This document shows positions 25,573 to 36,124 of a stretch of DNA of 64,000 nucleotides, one piece after another. Position numbers and translations under genes: made by a program. Position 1 is the stretch's first letter; every line of letters starts with the position of its first letter. The stretch comes from Aliikangiella marina (GTDB lineage: Bacteria; Pseudomonadota; Gammaproteobacteria; Enterobacterales; Kangiellaceae). The notes beneath the pieces are model-generated. The model saw nothing but the letters and a program-made list of their open reading frames with translations, searched no databases and was not told where the DNA came from. Location of the stretch: contig NZ_VIKR01000003.1 of the NCBI RefSeq assembly GCF_007004765.1, positions 434,001 through 498,000 of the forward strand, written 5' to 3'.

Positions 25573-26943
25573 TTACTTTATTAGCTCATAACAGGGAATG
25601 TACTGGGTGCCAGGAAGTTTCATTCGCTGCTGCTCAACAAATCCACACAGTAACTTATCAAGCGGTTTCATGATAGATTGATCCCCATCAATTTTGTATG
25701 GACCGTGTTTTTCAATCGCTCGAATTCCACTTTCTTTAACATTACCTGCCACAATTGCGGAAAAAGCCCGTCGTAAGTTAGCGGCTAATTCATGAGCTGG
25801 TAGATTCGATGATAAATTAAGCGCTGCGACATTCTCATGGGTCGGCTCAAATGGCTTTTGAAAATCTTCATGAATTTTTAACATCCAGTTAAAGTAAAAA
25901 GCATCATGGTGCTCAATGCGGTAAGCCATGACGTCTTTAACACCTTGTGCCATAATTTGTGCGACTTGCTCAGGATCGTCTATCACAATTTTATATTTCT
26001 GTTGTGCTTCAAAGCCTAAAGTATCGTTGATAAAGTCATGAAGTACTCGAAAGTATTCCTCGGCGCACTTCGGTCCAGTGAGTACCAATGGAAATGGTAA
26101 TTCTTTGTTTTCTGGAGCGAGGAGAATGCCCAGTAAGTATAAGAACTCTTCAGCGGTACCTGCACCGCCCGGAAATATAGTAATTCCATGACCGACTCGT
26201 ACAAATGCTTCCAATCGTTTTTCAATATCAGGAAGAATAACCAATTCATTCACAATAGGGTTTGGCGCTTCAGCAGCGATAATTCCTGGCTCGGTTAAAC
26301 CTAAGAATCGAGAATTGGTAATCTTTTGTTTTGCATGGGCAATGGTTGCACCTTTCATGGGACCTTTCATCACACCCGGCCCACAGCCGGTACAAATATC
26401 TAAACCGCGTAGTCCCATTGAATGACCAACTTCCTTGGTGTACTGATATTCTTCCTCTGGGATTGAATGTCCACCCCAGCAAACAACCATATTAGGGGGC
26501 TCACCGGCATTCAGTACATCCGCGTTTCTCAATAAATGAAAAACATGATCGGTGATTCCGGCTGATGAATTTAAGTCAATTCGAGTGCTTCGCTTTTCAG
26601 CCTCCGAATAAACAATATCGCGCATAGCGCTGAATAACATTTCACGACTTGAAGCAATCATTACGCCATCAACAAACGCATTGGCCGGTGCGTTTATTAA
26701 GTTAAGGCGCATTCCGCGATCTTGTTGGATGATTTCAATCTCGAAATCGGGGTAAGCTTCCATTATATCTTTTGCATTATCGCTATCAGAGCCGGTGTTT
26801 AAAATAGCAAGTGCGCATTGACGGAATAATGCATAAAGGCCGTTCTCGCCAACCTTTTTTAATTTTTCAACTTCGATTTGCGAGAGGATTTCAAGACTGC
26901 CTTTCGGCGTGACGGATGCGTTAATTTTTTGAACTTCTTTCAT
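25573..26943 (-). CDS. ppnN: Pyrimidine/purine nucleotide 5'-monophosphate nucleosidase
   Basis: The 456 residues match the length of E. coli PpnN (YgdH, 454). The LOG-family nucleotide site is present as GPGVMKGPMKGA and PGGAGTAEEFLYL, within an N-terminal regulatory and C-terminal extension specific to this branch. The enzyme cleaves nucleoside monophosphates to base and ribose 5-phosphate; in E. coli (p)ppGpp stimulates it. It is monocistronic. Confidence 0.93.
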   Translation of the reverse strand: MKEVQKINASVTPKGSLEILSQIEVEKLKKVGENGLYALFRQCALAILNTGSDSDNAKDIMEAYPDFEIEIIQQDRGMRLNLINAPANAFVDGVMIASSREMLFSAMRDIVYSEAEKRSTRIDLNSSAGITDHVFHLLRNADVLNAGEPPNMVVCWGGHSIPEEEYQYTKEVGHSMGLRGLDICTGCGPGVMKGPMKGATIAHAKQKITNSRFLGLTEPGIIAAEAPNPIVNELVILPDIEKRLEAFVRVGHGITIFPGGAGTAEEFLYLLGILLAPENKELPFPLVLTGPKCAEEYFRVLHDFINDTLGFEAQQKYKIVIDDPEQVAQIMAQGVKDVMAYRIEHHDAFYFNWMLKIHEDFQKPFEPTHENVAALNLSSNLPAHELAANLRRAFSAIVAGNVKESGIRAIEKHGPYKIDGDQSIMKPLDKLLCGFVEQQRMKLPGTQYIPCYELIK

Positions 26944-27370
26944 AAATACCTATTATTTTGATCCTTTTCGATCTAATGATGGAATTCATTAGATGACGTT
27001 TTGACAACGTTTTCCTGCCACTAATTATAGACCAATGCCAGGTATGATAGTTGCCCTTGGTTAACACGGTTTTACAATCTTAGCGGTTTCTCAAATTTTT
27101 AATCTCAATTCAAGATGTGATTTGAGTGCGGTGTCAAAGCCTTATTTCCGTAGCGTCATAATGGTGCAGTATCTAAAAATCGTAATTATTGCTCTGTTAT
27201 AACTAAAAGTTAGATGGGCGTGTTGTAAAGTGATTATTGCTAAGTCATTCCTTATCTAAGTCTATGTAAAATATACATAAAAAATTAAATTTGCGAATTA
27301 ATAAATTAATAATAAATGGTTTTTCAGTGATTTTTTGCGCACCGAACTAGGATAATCGAAAAAAAGTTAT
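26944..27370. other. AT-rich intergenic region between ppnN and the ilv leader
   Basis: About 430 bases between divergent transcription units. It must hold the ppnN promoter (not clearly visible) and sequences upstream of the ilv promoter, including long A/T tracts around 27265-27320. No gene is seen. Confidence 0.4.
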
Positions 27371-27399
27371 TTGTAATTGTTAAAAAGCCTTGCTATTAA
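27371..27399 (+). promoter_or_regulatory. Possible ilv operon promoter
   Basis: TTGTAA (27371-27376) and TATTAA (27394-27399) are spaced by 17 bases. A start near 27406 would place the leader peptide about 67 bases into the transcript, as in enteric attenuated operons. Confidence 0.4.
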
Positions 27400-27472
27400 T
27401 TCGCAAAAGCCAGCACAAAAGCGTTTGGTTCATTTAGTTAAGAGTTTAGATAAAGAGTTAACAACTGAAGCA

Positions 27473-27550
27473 ATGAAAAACTTATTACTCAACATTCTCG
27501 TCCTCGTCGTGGTGATTATCGTCTCTCCGCGGGGGGAACCTATTGTCTGA
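27473..27550 (+). CDS. ilvL: ilvGMEDA leader peptide
   Basis: A 25-codon ORF with the run LLLNILVLVVVIIV followed by SPRGEP. Fifteen of its 25 residues are Leu, Val or Ile, the end products of the operon. It ends 25 bases before the attenuator stem. E. coli IlvL has the same pattern of Leu, then Val, then Ile runs. Ribosome stalling here when a branched-chain aminoacyl-tRNA is scarce should permit read-through into ilvG. Confidence 0.9.
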   Translation: MKNLLLNILVLVVVIIVSPRGEPIV

Positions 27551-27585
27551 GTAAACTCAAACACTAGATTCAAGAAAGCCCCCGC
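27529..27585 (+). promoter_or_regulatory. ilv antiterminator pairing
   Basis: GCGGGGG at 27529-27535, inside the last codons of the leader peptide, is complementary to CCCCCGC at 27579-27585, which is the 5' arm of the terminator. The two structures are mutually exclusive. A ribosome stalled upstream leaves the antiterminator free to form; a ribosome reaching the stop blocks it. Confidence 0.75.
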
Positions 27586-27610
27586 TTCGAAAGAACCGGG
27601 GGCTTTTTTT
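27575..27610 (+). terminator. ilv attenuator terminator
   Basis: The stem AAAGCCCCCG/CGGGGGCTTT with a 12-base loop is followed by seven Ts. It is a strong intrinsic terminator about 150 bases before ilvG. Confidence 0.9.
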
Positions 27611-27758
27611 AGGCTTGAAGAAAATAAGATTAAACAACTAAAAAAATATTTGAGGAAAAAACAGTGGAACCTACTTGCAATTGTTTGGCAGATAACATCA
27701 AGCATTGTTTGTCGTCACAAATACTTAGCCAGTTGTATACAACGGGAGAATGCAGTCG

Positions 27759-29423
27759 ATGAACGGCGCACAGTTAACCTTGGATATTTTAAAGCAGCAC
27801 GGTGTAAGCTGTATTTTTGGTTATCCTGGTGGGGCGATTATGCCTGTTTATGATGCCTTGTTCGAAAGCGAGATAACCCATTATCTATGTCGTCAAGAAC
27901 AAGGTGCGGCTTTCTCTGCATTAGGTTACGCCAAGTCGACGGGTAAAGTTGGTGTGTGTATGGCAACTTCCGGTCCCGGTGTGACGAATTTAATCACAGG
28001 TTTAGCTGACGCGACGGCCGACTCTGTCCCGGTTGTTGCAATCACCGGACAAGTCCCAACCGCGTTGATGGGGACCGATGCTTTTCAAGAAGTCGATGTT
28101 TTAGGTTTATCCTTAGCCGTTACTAAACATGCATTTCAAGTAACCGATGTTAATGAATTAGAAAAAACATTGCACCAAGCGTTTGAAATCGCTTCAAGTG
28201 GGAGACCCGGTGCTGTTGTGGTCGATATCCCCAAAGATATCCAAATCAGCGAAGTCAATCCGCAATTGGTTTTGCTTGAATCAAGTTCATTGCCTGAACC
28301 GAGCAGTGATTCAATTCTCGCGGCAAAACAATTAATTACTCAAGCGCACAAGCCGATCCTTTATGTTGGAGGCGGCGTTGCGTTGGGAAATGCGGTGGAA
28401 GAGCTTAACTTTTTGGCCAAAACTACTGGCATACCAAGTGTGTCGACGCTTAAGGGTTTAGGTACAGTTGATCCAACGGATGAAAATTATTTGGGCATGC
28501 TGGGAATGCACGGTACTAAGGCCGCCAATTTATCAGTACAAGAGTGTGATTTGTTGTTAGCAATAGGTGCGCGCTTTGATGATCGAGTTACTGGAAAATT
28601 GGCTGAGTTTGCACCGCATGCCAAGGTCATTCACCTCGATGTTGATCCCGCAGAAGTGAGTAAATTACGTAAGCCTGATGTTTCCCTGTTAGGCGATTTC
28701 AAACACAGTATTCCCGCATTAGCTAGAGGGCTAGCTGTTAGAACAGAAGTGGATGCGTGGCGCAACGAATGTCGGTTGAAAAAAGCCAAGTATGCTTTTG
28801 AATATACCATGGAAGGTACTGAGTATGAGCAGCAAATTGATGCACGTGCTTTATTGCATCGTCTCAGTGCCATCATGCCCAATAACACCGTTGTGACGAC
28901 TGATGTCGGACAACATCAAATGTGGGTTGCGCAACACATGCAGTTCACTCATCCGCAAAACTTTTTAACCAGTGGTGCACTTGGCACCATGGGGTATGGA
29001 TTACCCGCTGCAATAGGCGCACAAATAGCTAGACCTGAAGATTGTGTTATCGCGGTCAGTGGCGACGGCTCGTTTATGATGAATGTTCAAGAGCTAGGGA
29101 CCATAAAACGATTTAATTTACCGGTAAAAGTATTACTGATTGATAACACTAAGCTTGGCATGGTTCGTCAATGGCAGCGGCTATTTTTCGAGAAACGTTT
29201 TAGTGAAACCGATCTGTCGGATAACCCTGACTTTATTCAGTTAGCCAACTCTTTTGATATTCCAGGACAAACCATTAACCGCGCTCAAGATGTTGAGCAA
29301 GGATTACAGCGAATGCTGCAATCATCGGGACCTTATTTACTCCATGTAAAAATTAATGAAGACCAAAACGTATGGCCACTTGTGCCACCAAATACTGCAA
29401 ACCAAGCCATGTTGGAGGGTTAG
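27759..29423 (+). CDS. ilvG: Acetolactate synthase II large subunit
   Basis: A ThDP enzyme of 554 residues that makes acetolactate or acetohydroxybutyrate. It begins [15 protein letters not shown] as in E. coli IlvG; GGGAG lies 10 bases before this ATG, while the earlier in-frame ATG at 27750 is too close to it. Key features are the ThDP glutamate in CRQEQGAA, the FAD-binding central domain, and the C-terminal [14 protein letters not shown] ThDP/Mg motif. The gene is intact. It is first in ilvGMEDA, controlled by the attenuator. Confidence 0.97.
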   Translation: MNGAQLTLDILKQHGVSCIFGYPGGAIMPVYDALFESEITHYLCRQEQGAAFSALGYAKSTGKVGVCMATSGPGVTNLITGLADATADSVPVVAITGQVPTALMGTDAFQEVDVLGLSLAVTKHAFQVTDVNELEKTLHQAFEIASSGRPGAVVVDIPKDIQISEVNPQLVLLESSSLPEPSSDSILAAKQLITQAHKPILYVGGGVALGNAVEELNFLAKTTGIPSVSTLKGLGTVDPTDENYLGMLGMHGTKAANLSVQECDLLLAIGARFDDRVTGKLAEFAPHAKVIHLDVDPAEVSKLRKPDVSLLGDFKHSIPALARGLAVRTEVDAWRNECRLKKAKYAFEYTMEGTEYEQQIDARALLHRLSAIMPNNTVVTTDVGQHQMWVAQHMQFTHPQNFLTSGALGTMGYGLPAAIGAQIARPEDCVIAVSGDGSFMMNVQELGTIKRFNLPVKVLLIDNTKLGMVRQWQRLFFEKRFSETDLSDNPDFIQLANSFDIPGQTINRAQDVEQGLQRMLQSSGPYLLHVKINEDQNVWPLVPPNTANQAMLEG

Positions 29424-29426
29424 ACC

Positions 29427-29684
29427 ATGAAGCAACACCATTTAAAAATCAAAGCCAGTAATCACCCGACTTTATTAGAACAACTTTTACGCGTAGTTCG
29501 ATTTCGAGGGTTTAATGTTGACCATATTGCGATGAACGTTTTACCGCAAGAGCAGATGGTTGATATTTCAGTGAATGTTAAGAGTCAACGACCGATTCAT
29601 TTGTTGGAAAGCCAATTGAAGAAGCTTGTGACCGTTGACCAAGTTTATGTTGAAGAAAACTACGCAGCACAAGCGAGTTTTTAA
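29427..29684 (+). CDS. ilvM: Acetolactate synthase II small (regulatory) subunit
   Basis: An 85-residue ACT-domain protein. LLRVVRFRGFNVDHIAMNV matches IlvM (87 residues in E. coli). It starts 3 bases after ilvG and is needed for full activity of the large subunit. The E. coli isozyme II is insensitive to valine; the same is likely here. Confidence 0.93.
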   Translation: MKQHHLKIKASNHPTLLEQLLRVVRFRGFNVDHIAMNVLPQEQMVDISVNVKSQRPIHLLESQLKKLVTVDQVYVEENYAAQASF

Positions 29685-29741
29685 TTATTAAAAGTGATCG
29701 TTCACGCTTAGACAAGAATGGCCGAAAGAGAGGAAATCACC

Positions 29742-30719
29742 GTGGCAAATTCGACACCGGAAAATATATGGTTTAATGGTAAGTTATGTCCTTGGCAAGA
29801 TGCTCAAGTTCATGTGTTAACGCATGCAATACATTATGGTTCTTCGGTTTTTGAAGGGATCCGAGTGTATGAAACGCCGCGAGGTCCTCAAGTTTTTCGT
29901 CTGCAAGATCATGTGCAGCGTTTATTTGATTCGGCAAAAATCTATCGCATGAACATTCCTTTTTCTCAACAAGAAATTATCGATGGGTGTAAGGCTGCTG
30001 TTGCCTCCAATAACCTTAACAGCGCTTACCTTAGGCCCATCGCTTTTTATGGCGATGTCGGGCTTGGTTTGACGCCACCTGATGTCCCCGTTCAAGTGGC
30101 GATCGCGGCTTTCGAATGGGGGGCATATTTAGGTGAAGATGGTCTGGCAAATGGTGTTGATGTTTGCGTGTCTTCCTGGTCTCGGTTAGCACCTAACACA
30201 ATGCCAACCGGTGCGAAAGCCGGTGGTAACTATTTATCATCACAATTGATCTCTATGGAAGCAAAGCGTCACGGTTATCATGAAGGCATTGCGATGGACA
30301 TTAATGGCATGATCAGTGAAGGTGCCGGCGAAAATTTATTTGTTGTTCGCAAAAATGTTATTTACACACCACCACTATCTGGATGCATTTTGCCCGGATT
30401 AACCCGTGATACGGTGATGCAATTTGCAAAGGCTATGGACTTGGAAGTTCGCGAAGAATGTATTGCGAGAGAGTCGCTATATTTAGCTGATGAAATATTT
30501 ATGACAGGCACTGCTGCAGAAATTGTCCCTGTTCGAAGTGTCGATCGGATTACTATTGGCGATGGTAAGCGAGGCCCAATCGCGGCCAGCATGCAGCAAA
30601 AGTTTTTTGGTTTGTTTAGTGGTAAAACGATCGATGAGTGGGGCTGGTTAGAGCCAGTTAAATCATCTGAACAAACTAAACCGCAACTGGTGGAACAGGA
30701 ATTAAAAGTCAATGCCTAA
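29742..30719 (+). CDS. ilvE: Branched-chain amino-acid aminotransferase
   Basis: A fold-IV PLP aminotransferase that performs the last step of Val, Leu and Ile synthesis. The PLP lysine lies in [29 protein letters not shown] and [12 protein letters not shown] also match IlvE. An ATG at 29718 is in frame, but GTG at 29742 has GAGG 8 bases upstream and gives an N-terminus like E. coli IlvE, so I chose it. The last codons overlap ilvD by 8 bases. Confidence 0.95.
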   Translation: MANSTPENIWFNGKLCPWQDAQVHVLTHAIHYGSSVFEGIRVYETPRGPQVFRLQDHVQRLFDSAKIYRMNIPFSQQEIIDGCKAAVASNNLNSAYLRPIAFYGDVGLGLTPPDVPVQVAIAAFEWGAYLGEDGLANGVDVCVSSWSRLAPNTMPTGAKAGGNYLSSQLISMEAKRHGYHEGIAMDINGMISEGAGENLFVVRKNVIYTPPLSGCILPGLTRDTVMQFAKAMDLEVREECIARESLYLADEIFMTGTAAEIVPVRSVDRITIGDGKRGPIAASMQQKFFGLFSGKTIDEWGWLEPVKSSEQTKPQLVEQELKVNA

Positions 30720-32553
30720 ACTACGTTCAGCTACCAGCACCCAGGGGCGTCGAATGGCCGGCGCGAGAGCTCTCTGGCGTGCCACGGGAATGAAAGAAAC
30801 CGATTTTGGAAAGCCGATTATAGCGGTCGTGAATTCTTATACTCAATTCGTTCCAGGTCATGTTCACCTTGCCCCCATTGGTGAACTGGTTGCGGAACAA
30901 ATTCAGCAAGCAGGCGGTGTTGCTCGAGAATTTAATACTATTGCGATCGATGATGGTATCGCGATGGGACATGATGGCATGCTCTATTCGTTGCCCTCGC
31001 GCGACCTCATTGCTGATTCAGTTGAATACATGGTCAATGCTCACTGTGCCGATGCGATGGTTTGTATTTCTAATTGTGACAAAATTACTCCGGGTATGTT
31101 GATGGCCGCGATGCGCTTGAATATCCCCGTTATTTTTGTTTCGGGTGGACCGATGGAAGCGGGTAAAACCGCATTGAGTGATCAGTTAATAAAATTGGAT
31201 TTGGTTGATGCCATGGTTCAATCGGTGGATGACTCCAAATCAGACGAAGAAGTAAAACAAGTAGAGGAATCTGCATGCCCAACTTGTGGTTCTTGTTCCG
31301 GCATGTTTACCGCTAATTCAATGAACTGTTTAACCGAAGCATTGGGATTAGCTTTACCGGGTAATGGTTCGGTATTAGCAACTCATTCCGATCGAAGAAC
31401 ATTATTTGAAACAGCAGGACGTAAAATTGTTGAGTTTTGTCATCGTTATTATCATAAGGATGACGACTCAGTTTTACCGCGTAGTATAGCCACTAAAGCT
31501 GCGTTTGAAAACGCAATGGTTCTTGATATTGCCATGGGCGGTTCGACCAATACGGTATTACATCTGCTTGCCGCAGCTCAAGAAGCGGGTGTTGATTTTG
31601 ATATGACGGATATCGATCGACTATCACGTGAAGTCCCTCACTTATGCAAAGTCGCGCCGTCGGGCAATCAATATCATATGGAAGATGTTCATCGAGCGGG
31701 TGGTGTTGTTGGAATTTTAGGTGAGTTGGCGCGGGGTAATCTTTTACACACAGAATGCTTAAATGTTGCCGAGGGCACACTAGCTAATACGATTGCAAAG
31801 TGGGATGTCAAAGTGACTGAAAATGCGCAAGTCAAAACGTTTTTTAAAGCCGGCCCTGCCGGGATTAGAACGACCAAGGCAATGAGCCAGTCATGTCGTT
31901 ACGATACGCTTGATGATGATCGTCAAGAGGGTTGCATTAGGACCGTCGAAAATGCCTACCGTAAGGATGGCGGCCTGGCAATCTTAAAAGGTAACCTAGC
32001 GACTAAAGGGTGTATTGTGAAAACTGCAGGCGTCGCGGACGCTTGTTTGACTTTTGAAGGACCTGCCAGAGTTTTTGAAAGCCAGGACTCAGCAGTAGAC
32101 GCCATTATCAATGATCAGATCAAAGAAGGGGATGTTGTCGTTATTCGTTATGAAGGCCCAAAAGGGGGACCCGGCATGCAAGAAATGTTGTACCCCACCA
32201 GTTACTTAAAAGGTAAAGGACTGGGAGAAAAATGTGCATTGATAACGGATGGCAGGTTTTCTGGTGGAACTTCTGGTTTATCCATTGGGCACATCTCTCC
32301 GGAAGCGGCCAATCAAGGTGAAATTGGCTTAGTGGAAGAAGGTGATACGATTTTTATCGATATACCCACCCGAGAAATTACGCTAAAAGTTTCTACCGAT
32401 GAATTGGCGCAACGACGAGAAAAGCAAAATCAGTGTGGCTGGTTTCCTGCTGAAACACGACCGAGAAAAGTTTCAGCAGCTTTGAAGGCCTATGCTTTGC
32501 TTGCGACTAGTGCGGACCAAGGTGCGATAAGAGATTTGAGTCAATTGAAATAA
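30712..32553 (+). CDS. ilvD: Dihydroxy-acid dehydratase
   Basis: A 613-residue Fe-S enzyme that dehydrates dihydroxyisovalerate and dihydroxymethylvalerate. The cluster cysteines lie in [10 protein letters not shown] and [23 protein letters not shown] and the C-terminal [10 protein letters not shown] are also typical. The start overlaps the end of ilvE by 8 bases, so translational coupling is likely. Confidence 0.97.
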   Translation: MPKLRSATSTQGRRMAGARALWRATGMKETDFGKPIIAVVNSYTQFVPGHVHLAPIGELVAEQIQQAGGVAREFNTIAIDDGIAMGHDGMLYSLPSRDLIADSVEYMVNAHCADAMVCISNCDKITPGMLMAAMRLNIPVIFVSGGPMEAGKTALSDQLIKLDLVDAMVQSVDDSKSDEEVKQVEESACPTCGSCSGMFTANSMNCLTEALGLALPGNGSVLATHSDRRTLFETAGRKIVEFCHRYYHKDDDSVLPRSIATKAAFENAMVLDIAMGGSTNTVLHLLAAAQEAGVDFDMTDIDRLSREVPHLCKVAPSGNQYHMEDVHRAGGVVGILGELARGNLLHTECLNVAEGTLANTIAKWDVKVTENAQVKTFFKAGPAGIRTTKAMSQSCRYDTLDDDRQEGCIRTVENAYRKDGGLAILKGNLATKGCIVKTAGVADACLTFEGPARVFESQDSAVDAIINDQIKEGDVVVIRYEGPKGGPGMQEMLYPTSYLKGKGLGEKCALITDGRFSGGTSGLSIGHISPEAANQGEIGLVEEGDTIFIDIPTREITLKVSTDELAQRREKQNQCGWFPAETRPRKVSAALKAYALLATSADQGAIRDLSQLK

Positions 32554-32613
32554 TAATGTTGTGAGTAGTTCCCCTAAATTTTCTGGCCGCTACTCAAGTT
32601 TGAGGATATTCAG

Positions 32614-34149
32614 ATGCATCTAGCATCCAATACAAAAAAACAAATCGACAGCATGGATTACCTGCGACGAGTGCTATTGGCCCCAGTTTATGATGTAGCT
32701 AAAGAAACTGAGTTGAGTTTCTTAAGCCGATTATCAAAAGAGCACAACAACCACATTTTTTTAAAAAGAGAAGATCAACAACCTGTTCACTCATTTAAGT
32801 TACGTGGTGCTTACAATCGACTAGCCAATTTAGATAGCGTAAGGAAAGCACAAGGTGTGGTTGCGGCTTCAGCCGGTAATCATGCTCAAGGTGTCGCCTT
32901 GTCTGCGCAACAATTAGGTATTAAAGCGACCATTGTAATGCCGATAACAACGCCTGAAATAAAGGCGCAAAGTGTCAAACGACTGGGAGCTGATGTTCAA
33001 TTACAGGGGAAGAATTTTAGTGAAGCCAATAGTTTTGCTATCGATATGGCAGAAAGACAAAATGCCGTTTTTATTCCACCATTTGACGATAAGGATGTAA
33101 TCGCGGGTCAAGGAACTGTCGGTAAAGAATTATTGCAACAACTTCCCGACGCTGATGTCGTATTTGTTCCGGTCGGTGGTGGGGGGCTATTAGCGGGTAT
33201 CGCTGTTTATTTAAAACAGTTAAACCCGGCGATTAAAATTATCGGTGTCGAAGCTGAGGATTCAGCTTGTTTAAGTGCGGCCCTTGAGCAAGGTAAGCCA
33301 GTTGATTTACCGCAAGTGGGGTTGTTTGCAGATGGTGTCGCGGTTAAGCGAATCGGTGAAGAAACATACCCATTGATTCAGCAGTTTTGCGATCAAGTGA
33401 TGACCGTTTCGAATGATGAAATATGCGGTGCAATAAAAGAAATTTTTGAGCATACACGAGTTATTGCCGAGCCTGCTGGTGCATTGTCATTAGCCGGTTG
33501 TATTCGATACACACAAACTAGCAAGGGTGGAGAGAAGTTAGTCACCATTTTAAGCGGCGCTAATATGAACTTTCATACATTACGCTATGTATCGGAGCGC
33601 TGTGAACTCGCGGAGAAAAAAGAAGCCGTGTTATCGGTAACTATCCCGGAAGAGAGAGGAAGCTTTAAACGGTTTTGTCAGATTATTGGTGGAAAAGTAA
33701 TCACCGAATTTAACTATCGTTACTCGCATAAGGATTCCGCGAACATATTTGTTGGCGTGAAACTGACACAAGGTGAACAAGAGCTTAATCGGTTAAAGGA
33801 ACAGTTACAGGCGCATTACTCAATTGAGGATTTTACCGACAATGAGCTCGCTAAGTTACATGTTCGTTATATGGTGGGTGGACAAAGTCCTGTAAAACTA
33901 TCGGAGCGAGTTTTCCAATTTGAATTTCCTGAATACCCTGGTGCACTAGAGAAATTTTTAGAGACACTTGGTGAGGACTGGAATATCACGCTGTTTCATT
34001 ACCGTAATCACGGCAGTGCTATCGGTCAAGTTTTAGCGGGATTTGATGTTCCAGACATTCAGGAATTAGACTTCTTTAGACATTTAAAAGCGTTAGATTA
34101 TAGTTTTCAGGAAGAAACCCATAATCCTGCATTTCAGTTATTTCTTTAG
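32614..34149 (+). CDS. ilvA: Threonine ammonia-lyase, biosynthetic
   Basis: At 511 residues it is close to E. coli IlvA (514). It makes 2-oxobutyrate for isoleucine. The PLP lysine lies in PVHSFKLRGAYNR; the glycine loop is PVGGGGLLAGIA. Two C-terminal ACT-like domains (about 325-500) give isoleucine feedback control. It is last in the operon, 60 bases after ilvD, and its end overlaps the convergent halogenase gene by 4 bases. Confidence 0.96.
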   Translation: MHLASNTKKQIDSMDYLRRVLLAPVYDVAKETELSFLSRLSKEHNNHIFLKREDQQPVHSFKLRGAYNRLANLDSVRKAQGVVAASAGNHAQGVALSAQQLGIKATIVMPITTPEIKAQSVKRLGADVQLQGKNFSEANSFAIDMAERQNAVFIPPFDDKDVIAGQGTVGKELLQQLPDADVVFVPVGGGGLLAGIAVYLKQLNPAIKIIGVEAEDSACLSAALEQGKPVDLPQVGLFADGVAVKRIGEETYPLIQQFCDQVMTVSNDEICGAIKEIFEHTRVIAEPAGALSLAGCIRYTQTSKGGEKLVTILSGANMNFHTLRYVSERCELAEKKEAVLSVTIPEERGSFKRFCQIIGGKVITEFNYRYSHKDSANIFVGVKLTQGEQELNRLKEQLQAHYSIEDFTDNELAKLHVRYMVGGQSPVKLSERVFQFEFPEYPGALEKFLETLGEDWNITLFHYRNHGSAIGQVLAGFDVPDIQELDFFRHLKALDYSFQEETHNPAFQLFL

Positions 34150-35720
34150 TTAATCAGCAGCGCATTTTGCGTTTTAAAGTTAACACCGCATCGCTTGAGA
34201 AAAGCTTGGTGATTCTCAATTTCAGTGTGATCGATATTGCCTTGCTGAGGATGGTTGTGATCAAGTGCGGGGAAAAAGCCATATCCGGCTAATAATATTC
34301 GCCACGAGTCTACGGGAAAATATCCAGCTATGTTTTGTTGAATAATTTCTGGTTCAATATCATGGCCCAATGCACCTGTCCAGCTTTGCAAGATGCGAGT
34401 GAGTGACTCTGATATTTTCGGGTTATTTGCGTTGTCTAACCAATATTGTGTATCGGTTCTCGTATTTAAACGATAGTGAGCGACAATGTAATCTCGAACG
34501 CCTTCGAATCGATTATTAATAGTGTCATTAAACTGAGATTGGAACTGATTGGTAAAATTGCCTTTTTCAAATTGAATTATAAACTCTAGAATTGTTGCTT
34601 GAACTAGGTGCAGTGCAGTAGCTTCCAATGGTTCAATAAATCCTTGAGACAAGCCAATGGCAAGACAGTTTTTTGACCAGTGCTGAGAAACGCGACCCAC
34701 TTTCATTTTCAAGTGTCGAGCACCGATATCACTATCGAGTAGATTCAGTTTTTTTCTTAGCTCTGTTTCGGCTGATGTTTGATCGCAATAAGCGCTACTA
34801 TAGACATAACCGTTGCCAGTGCGATGCTGTAGTGGAATGTCCCACGCCCAACCATGTTGGAGAGCGGTGCTCACTGTTTCTGAATTGATGGTTTTGTTTG
34901 CTGGAGTCGGTATGACGACTGCCGAATCGTTAAACAGGTTATCTGAAAAAGAAATGAAGGGAATTTGTAATTTCTTTTGAATCAAAAATCCCACGAACCC
35001 CGTACAATCAATAAAAAAATCTGCATTGATTTGAGTGTTTTCTTCAGTGACTAGTGTGCTGATCATACCATTGTTATTGAGTAGAGCATCCGTCACCTTA
35101 GCTTGTATATGTCCAATCCCTCTCAGCCGAGCGATTTCAGCCAGATATTGTCCAAGTAACCCTGAGTCAAAATGATAACCATAGGCATTCTCCAGCGGAA
35201 AGTGATACGGCGCTATTGGGCCCTTTTTTTCCATGGCGAGTTGAGACTGAATGAAAAATTTATCCGGATGAACTTCTACGTCGATTCCGTGCCGTCGGAT
35301 ATGGAGCTGTTTAGCAAATAAATCAGAACTAAACTTGTCAACTTGTGAAGGAAAGGGATGACGGTAGCTTTCGAATCCAGGTTGCGTTGACCAGTTATCA
35401 AAGCGAATTCCAACCTTATAGGTCGCTTGACATTGCGGCATCCACTCTGATTCTTTTATTTCAATGTCATCGAAAAAATTCTTTAGTGAAGGGGTTGAGC
35501 CTTCTCCCACACCAATGATGCCAATGTCAGCTGACTCGATTAAACTCACTTTAATGTTTTTATTTTTCCAGCGATGATTTAAATACAAAGCTGTCATCCA
35601 GCCGGCTGTCCCACCACCCAGTATTGCAATTTTAAACGGCTTATCCAAACGCAATAGGTACTCACTTTGTTTAGCATGTAAGCCTATCAAACTTGATCTT
35701 AAGTTTAATAGCAAGGCCAA
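34146..35720 (-). CDS. Flavin-dependent tryptophan halogenase-like protein
   Basis: Up to 524 residues. The FAD motif GGGTAG (about 35-40) is followed by the halogenase lysine in ATYKVGIRFDNW (Lys102), the WxWxIP motif (Trp291 and Trp293, GWAWDIP), and GFIEPLEATALH with the catalytic-loop glutamate. All hallmarks of tryptophan 7-halogenase-type enzymes are present. The frame has only a TTG start at 35720. TTG codons at 35654 or 35648 give a shorter N-terminus that begins just before the FAD motif, with GAG 6 bases before the first, so the real start may be there. It is divergent from a TonB receptor, a pairing common in Xanthomonas and Caulobacter-type genomes. The substrate is unknown. Confidence 0.88.
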   Translation of the reverse strand: MALLLNLRSSLIGLHAKQSEYLLRLDKPFKIAILGGGTAGWMTALYLNHRWKNKNIKVSLIESADIGIIGVGEGSTPSLKNFFDDIEIKESEWMPQCQATYKVGIRFDNWSTQPGFESYRHPFPSQVDKFSSDLFAKQLHIRRHGIDVEVHPDKFFIQSQLAMEKKGPIAPYHFPLENAYGYHFDSGLLGQYLAEIARLRGIGHIQAKVTDALLNNNGMISTLVTEENTQINADFFIDCTGFVGFLIQKKLQIPFISFSDNLFNDSAVVIPTPANKTINSETVSTALQHGWAWDIPLQHRTGNGYVYSSAYCDQTSAETELRKKLNLLDSDIGARHLKMKVGRVSQHWSKNCLAIGLSQGFIEPLEATALHLVQATILEFIIQFEKGNFTNQFQSQFNDTINNRFEGVRDYIVAHYRLNTRTDTQYWLDNANNPKISESLTRILQSWTGALGHDIEPEIIQQNIAGYFPVDSWRILLAGYGFFPALDHNHPQQGNIDHTEIENHQAFLKRCGVNFKTQNALLIN

Positions 35721-36124
35721 TTAAAAAATTAAATAAAAATAATGCTAAAAAGTTGAGTGACTGGCAGCTGATGTTTCTAGTTGTTAAGAAAAATATTGAA
35801 ATGGTAACAAAAGAATTGAATAAAAATAATTTAACTGTTTTGTTTTTTTTGTATGCAATTAGTTGGAAATTTATTTTTGGTGTTTCAATTTATTTCAAGC
35901 TGTTTCGCGAAATAGGTAGATGTTAATGAGCTTATTGAATTTATCTTGAATAGAAGTTGAATCAATAAATTCAAGTTGTTTTATCATTCAATTTTTCTTC
36001 TTATGAAAGGGACGATAGTTTCCAGCGCAGCGTTGTCTATCGGAAAATAAAAACGCCTACTAGCTAAGTTATCTCAGAAATAATAACTGGTAGAAATTTA
36101 AATAAATAACCTAAGGGAATGTTT
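35721..36124. other. AT-rich divergent intergenic region
   Basis: About 400 bases, very rich in A and T, between the halogenase and the TonB receptor. It must hold both promoters; no clear consensus pair or palindrome is seen. A 77-codon plus-strand frame inside it has no ribosome site and looks like chance. Confidence 0.4.

Noticed and set aside
27650-27853. Short plus-strand frame across the ilvG start
   Set aside because: It overlaps ilvG in another frame, and ilvG has a clear start and ribosome site; this is a shadow.
32561-32595. GAGTAG/CTACTC hairpin between ilvD and ilvA
   Set aside because: The stem is only 6 bp with a 21-base loop and no T-run; it is probably chance within an operon.
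35693-35926. 77-codon plus-strand frame between the halogenase and TonB receptor genes
   Set aside because: It lies in a very AT-rich divergent promoter region, has no ribosome site, and its translation shows no domain or signal sequence.
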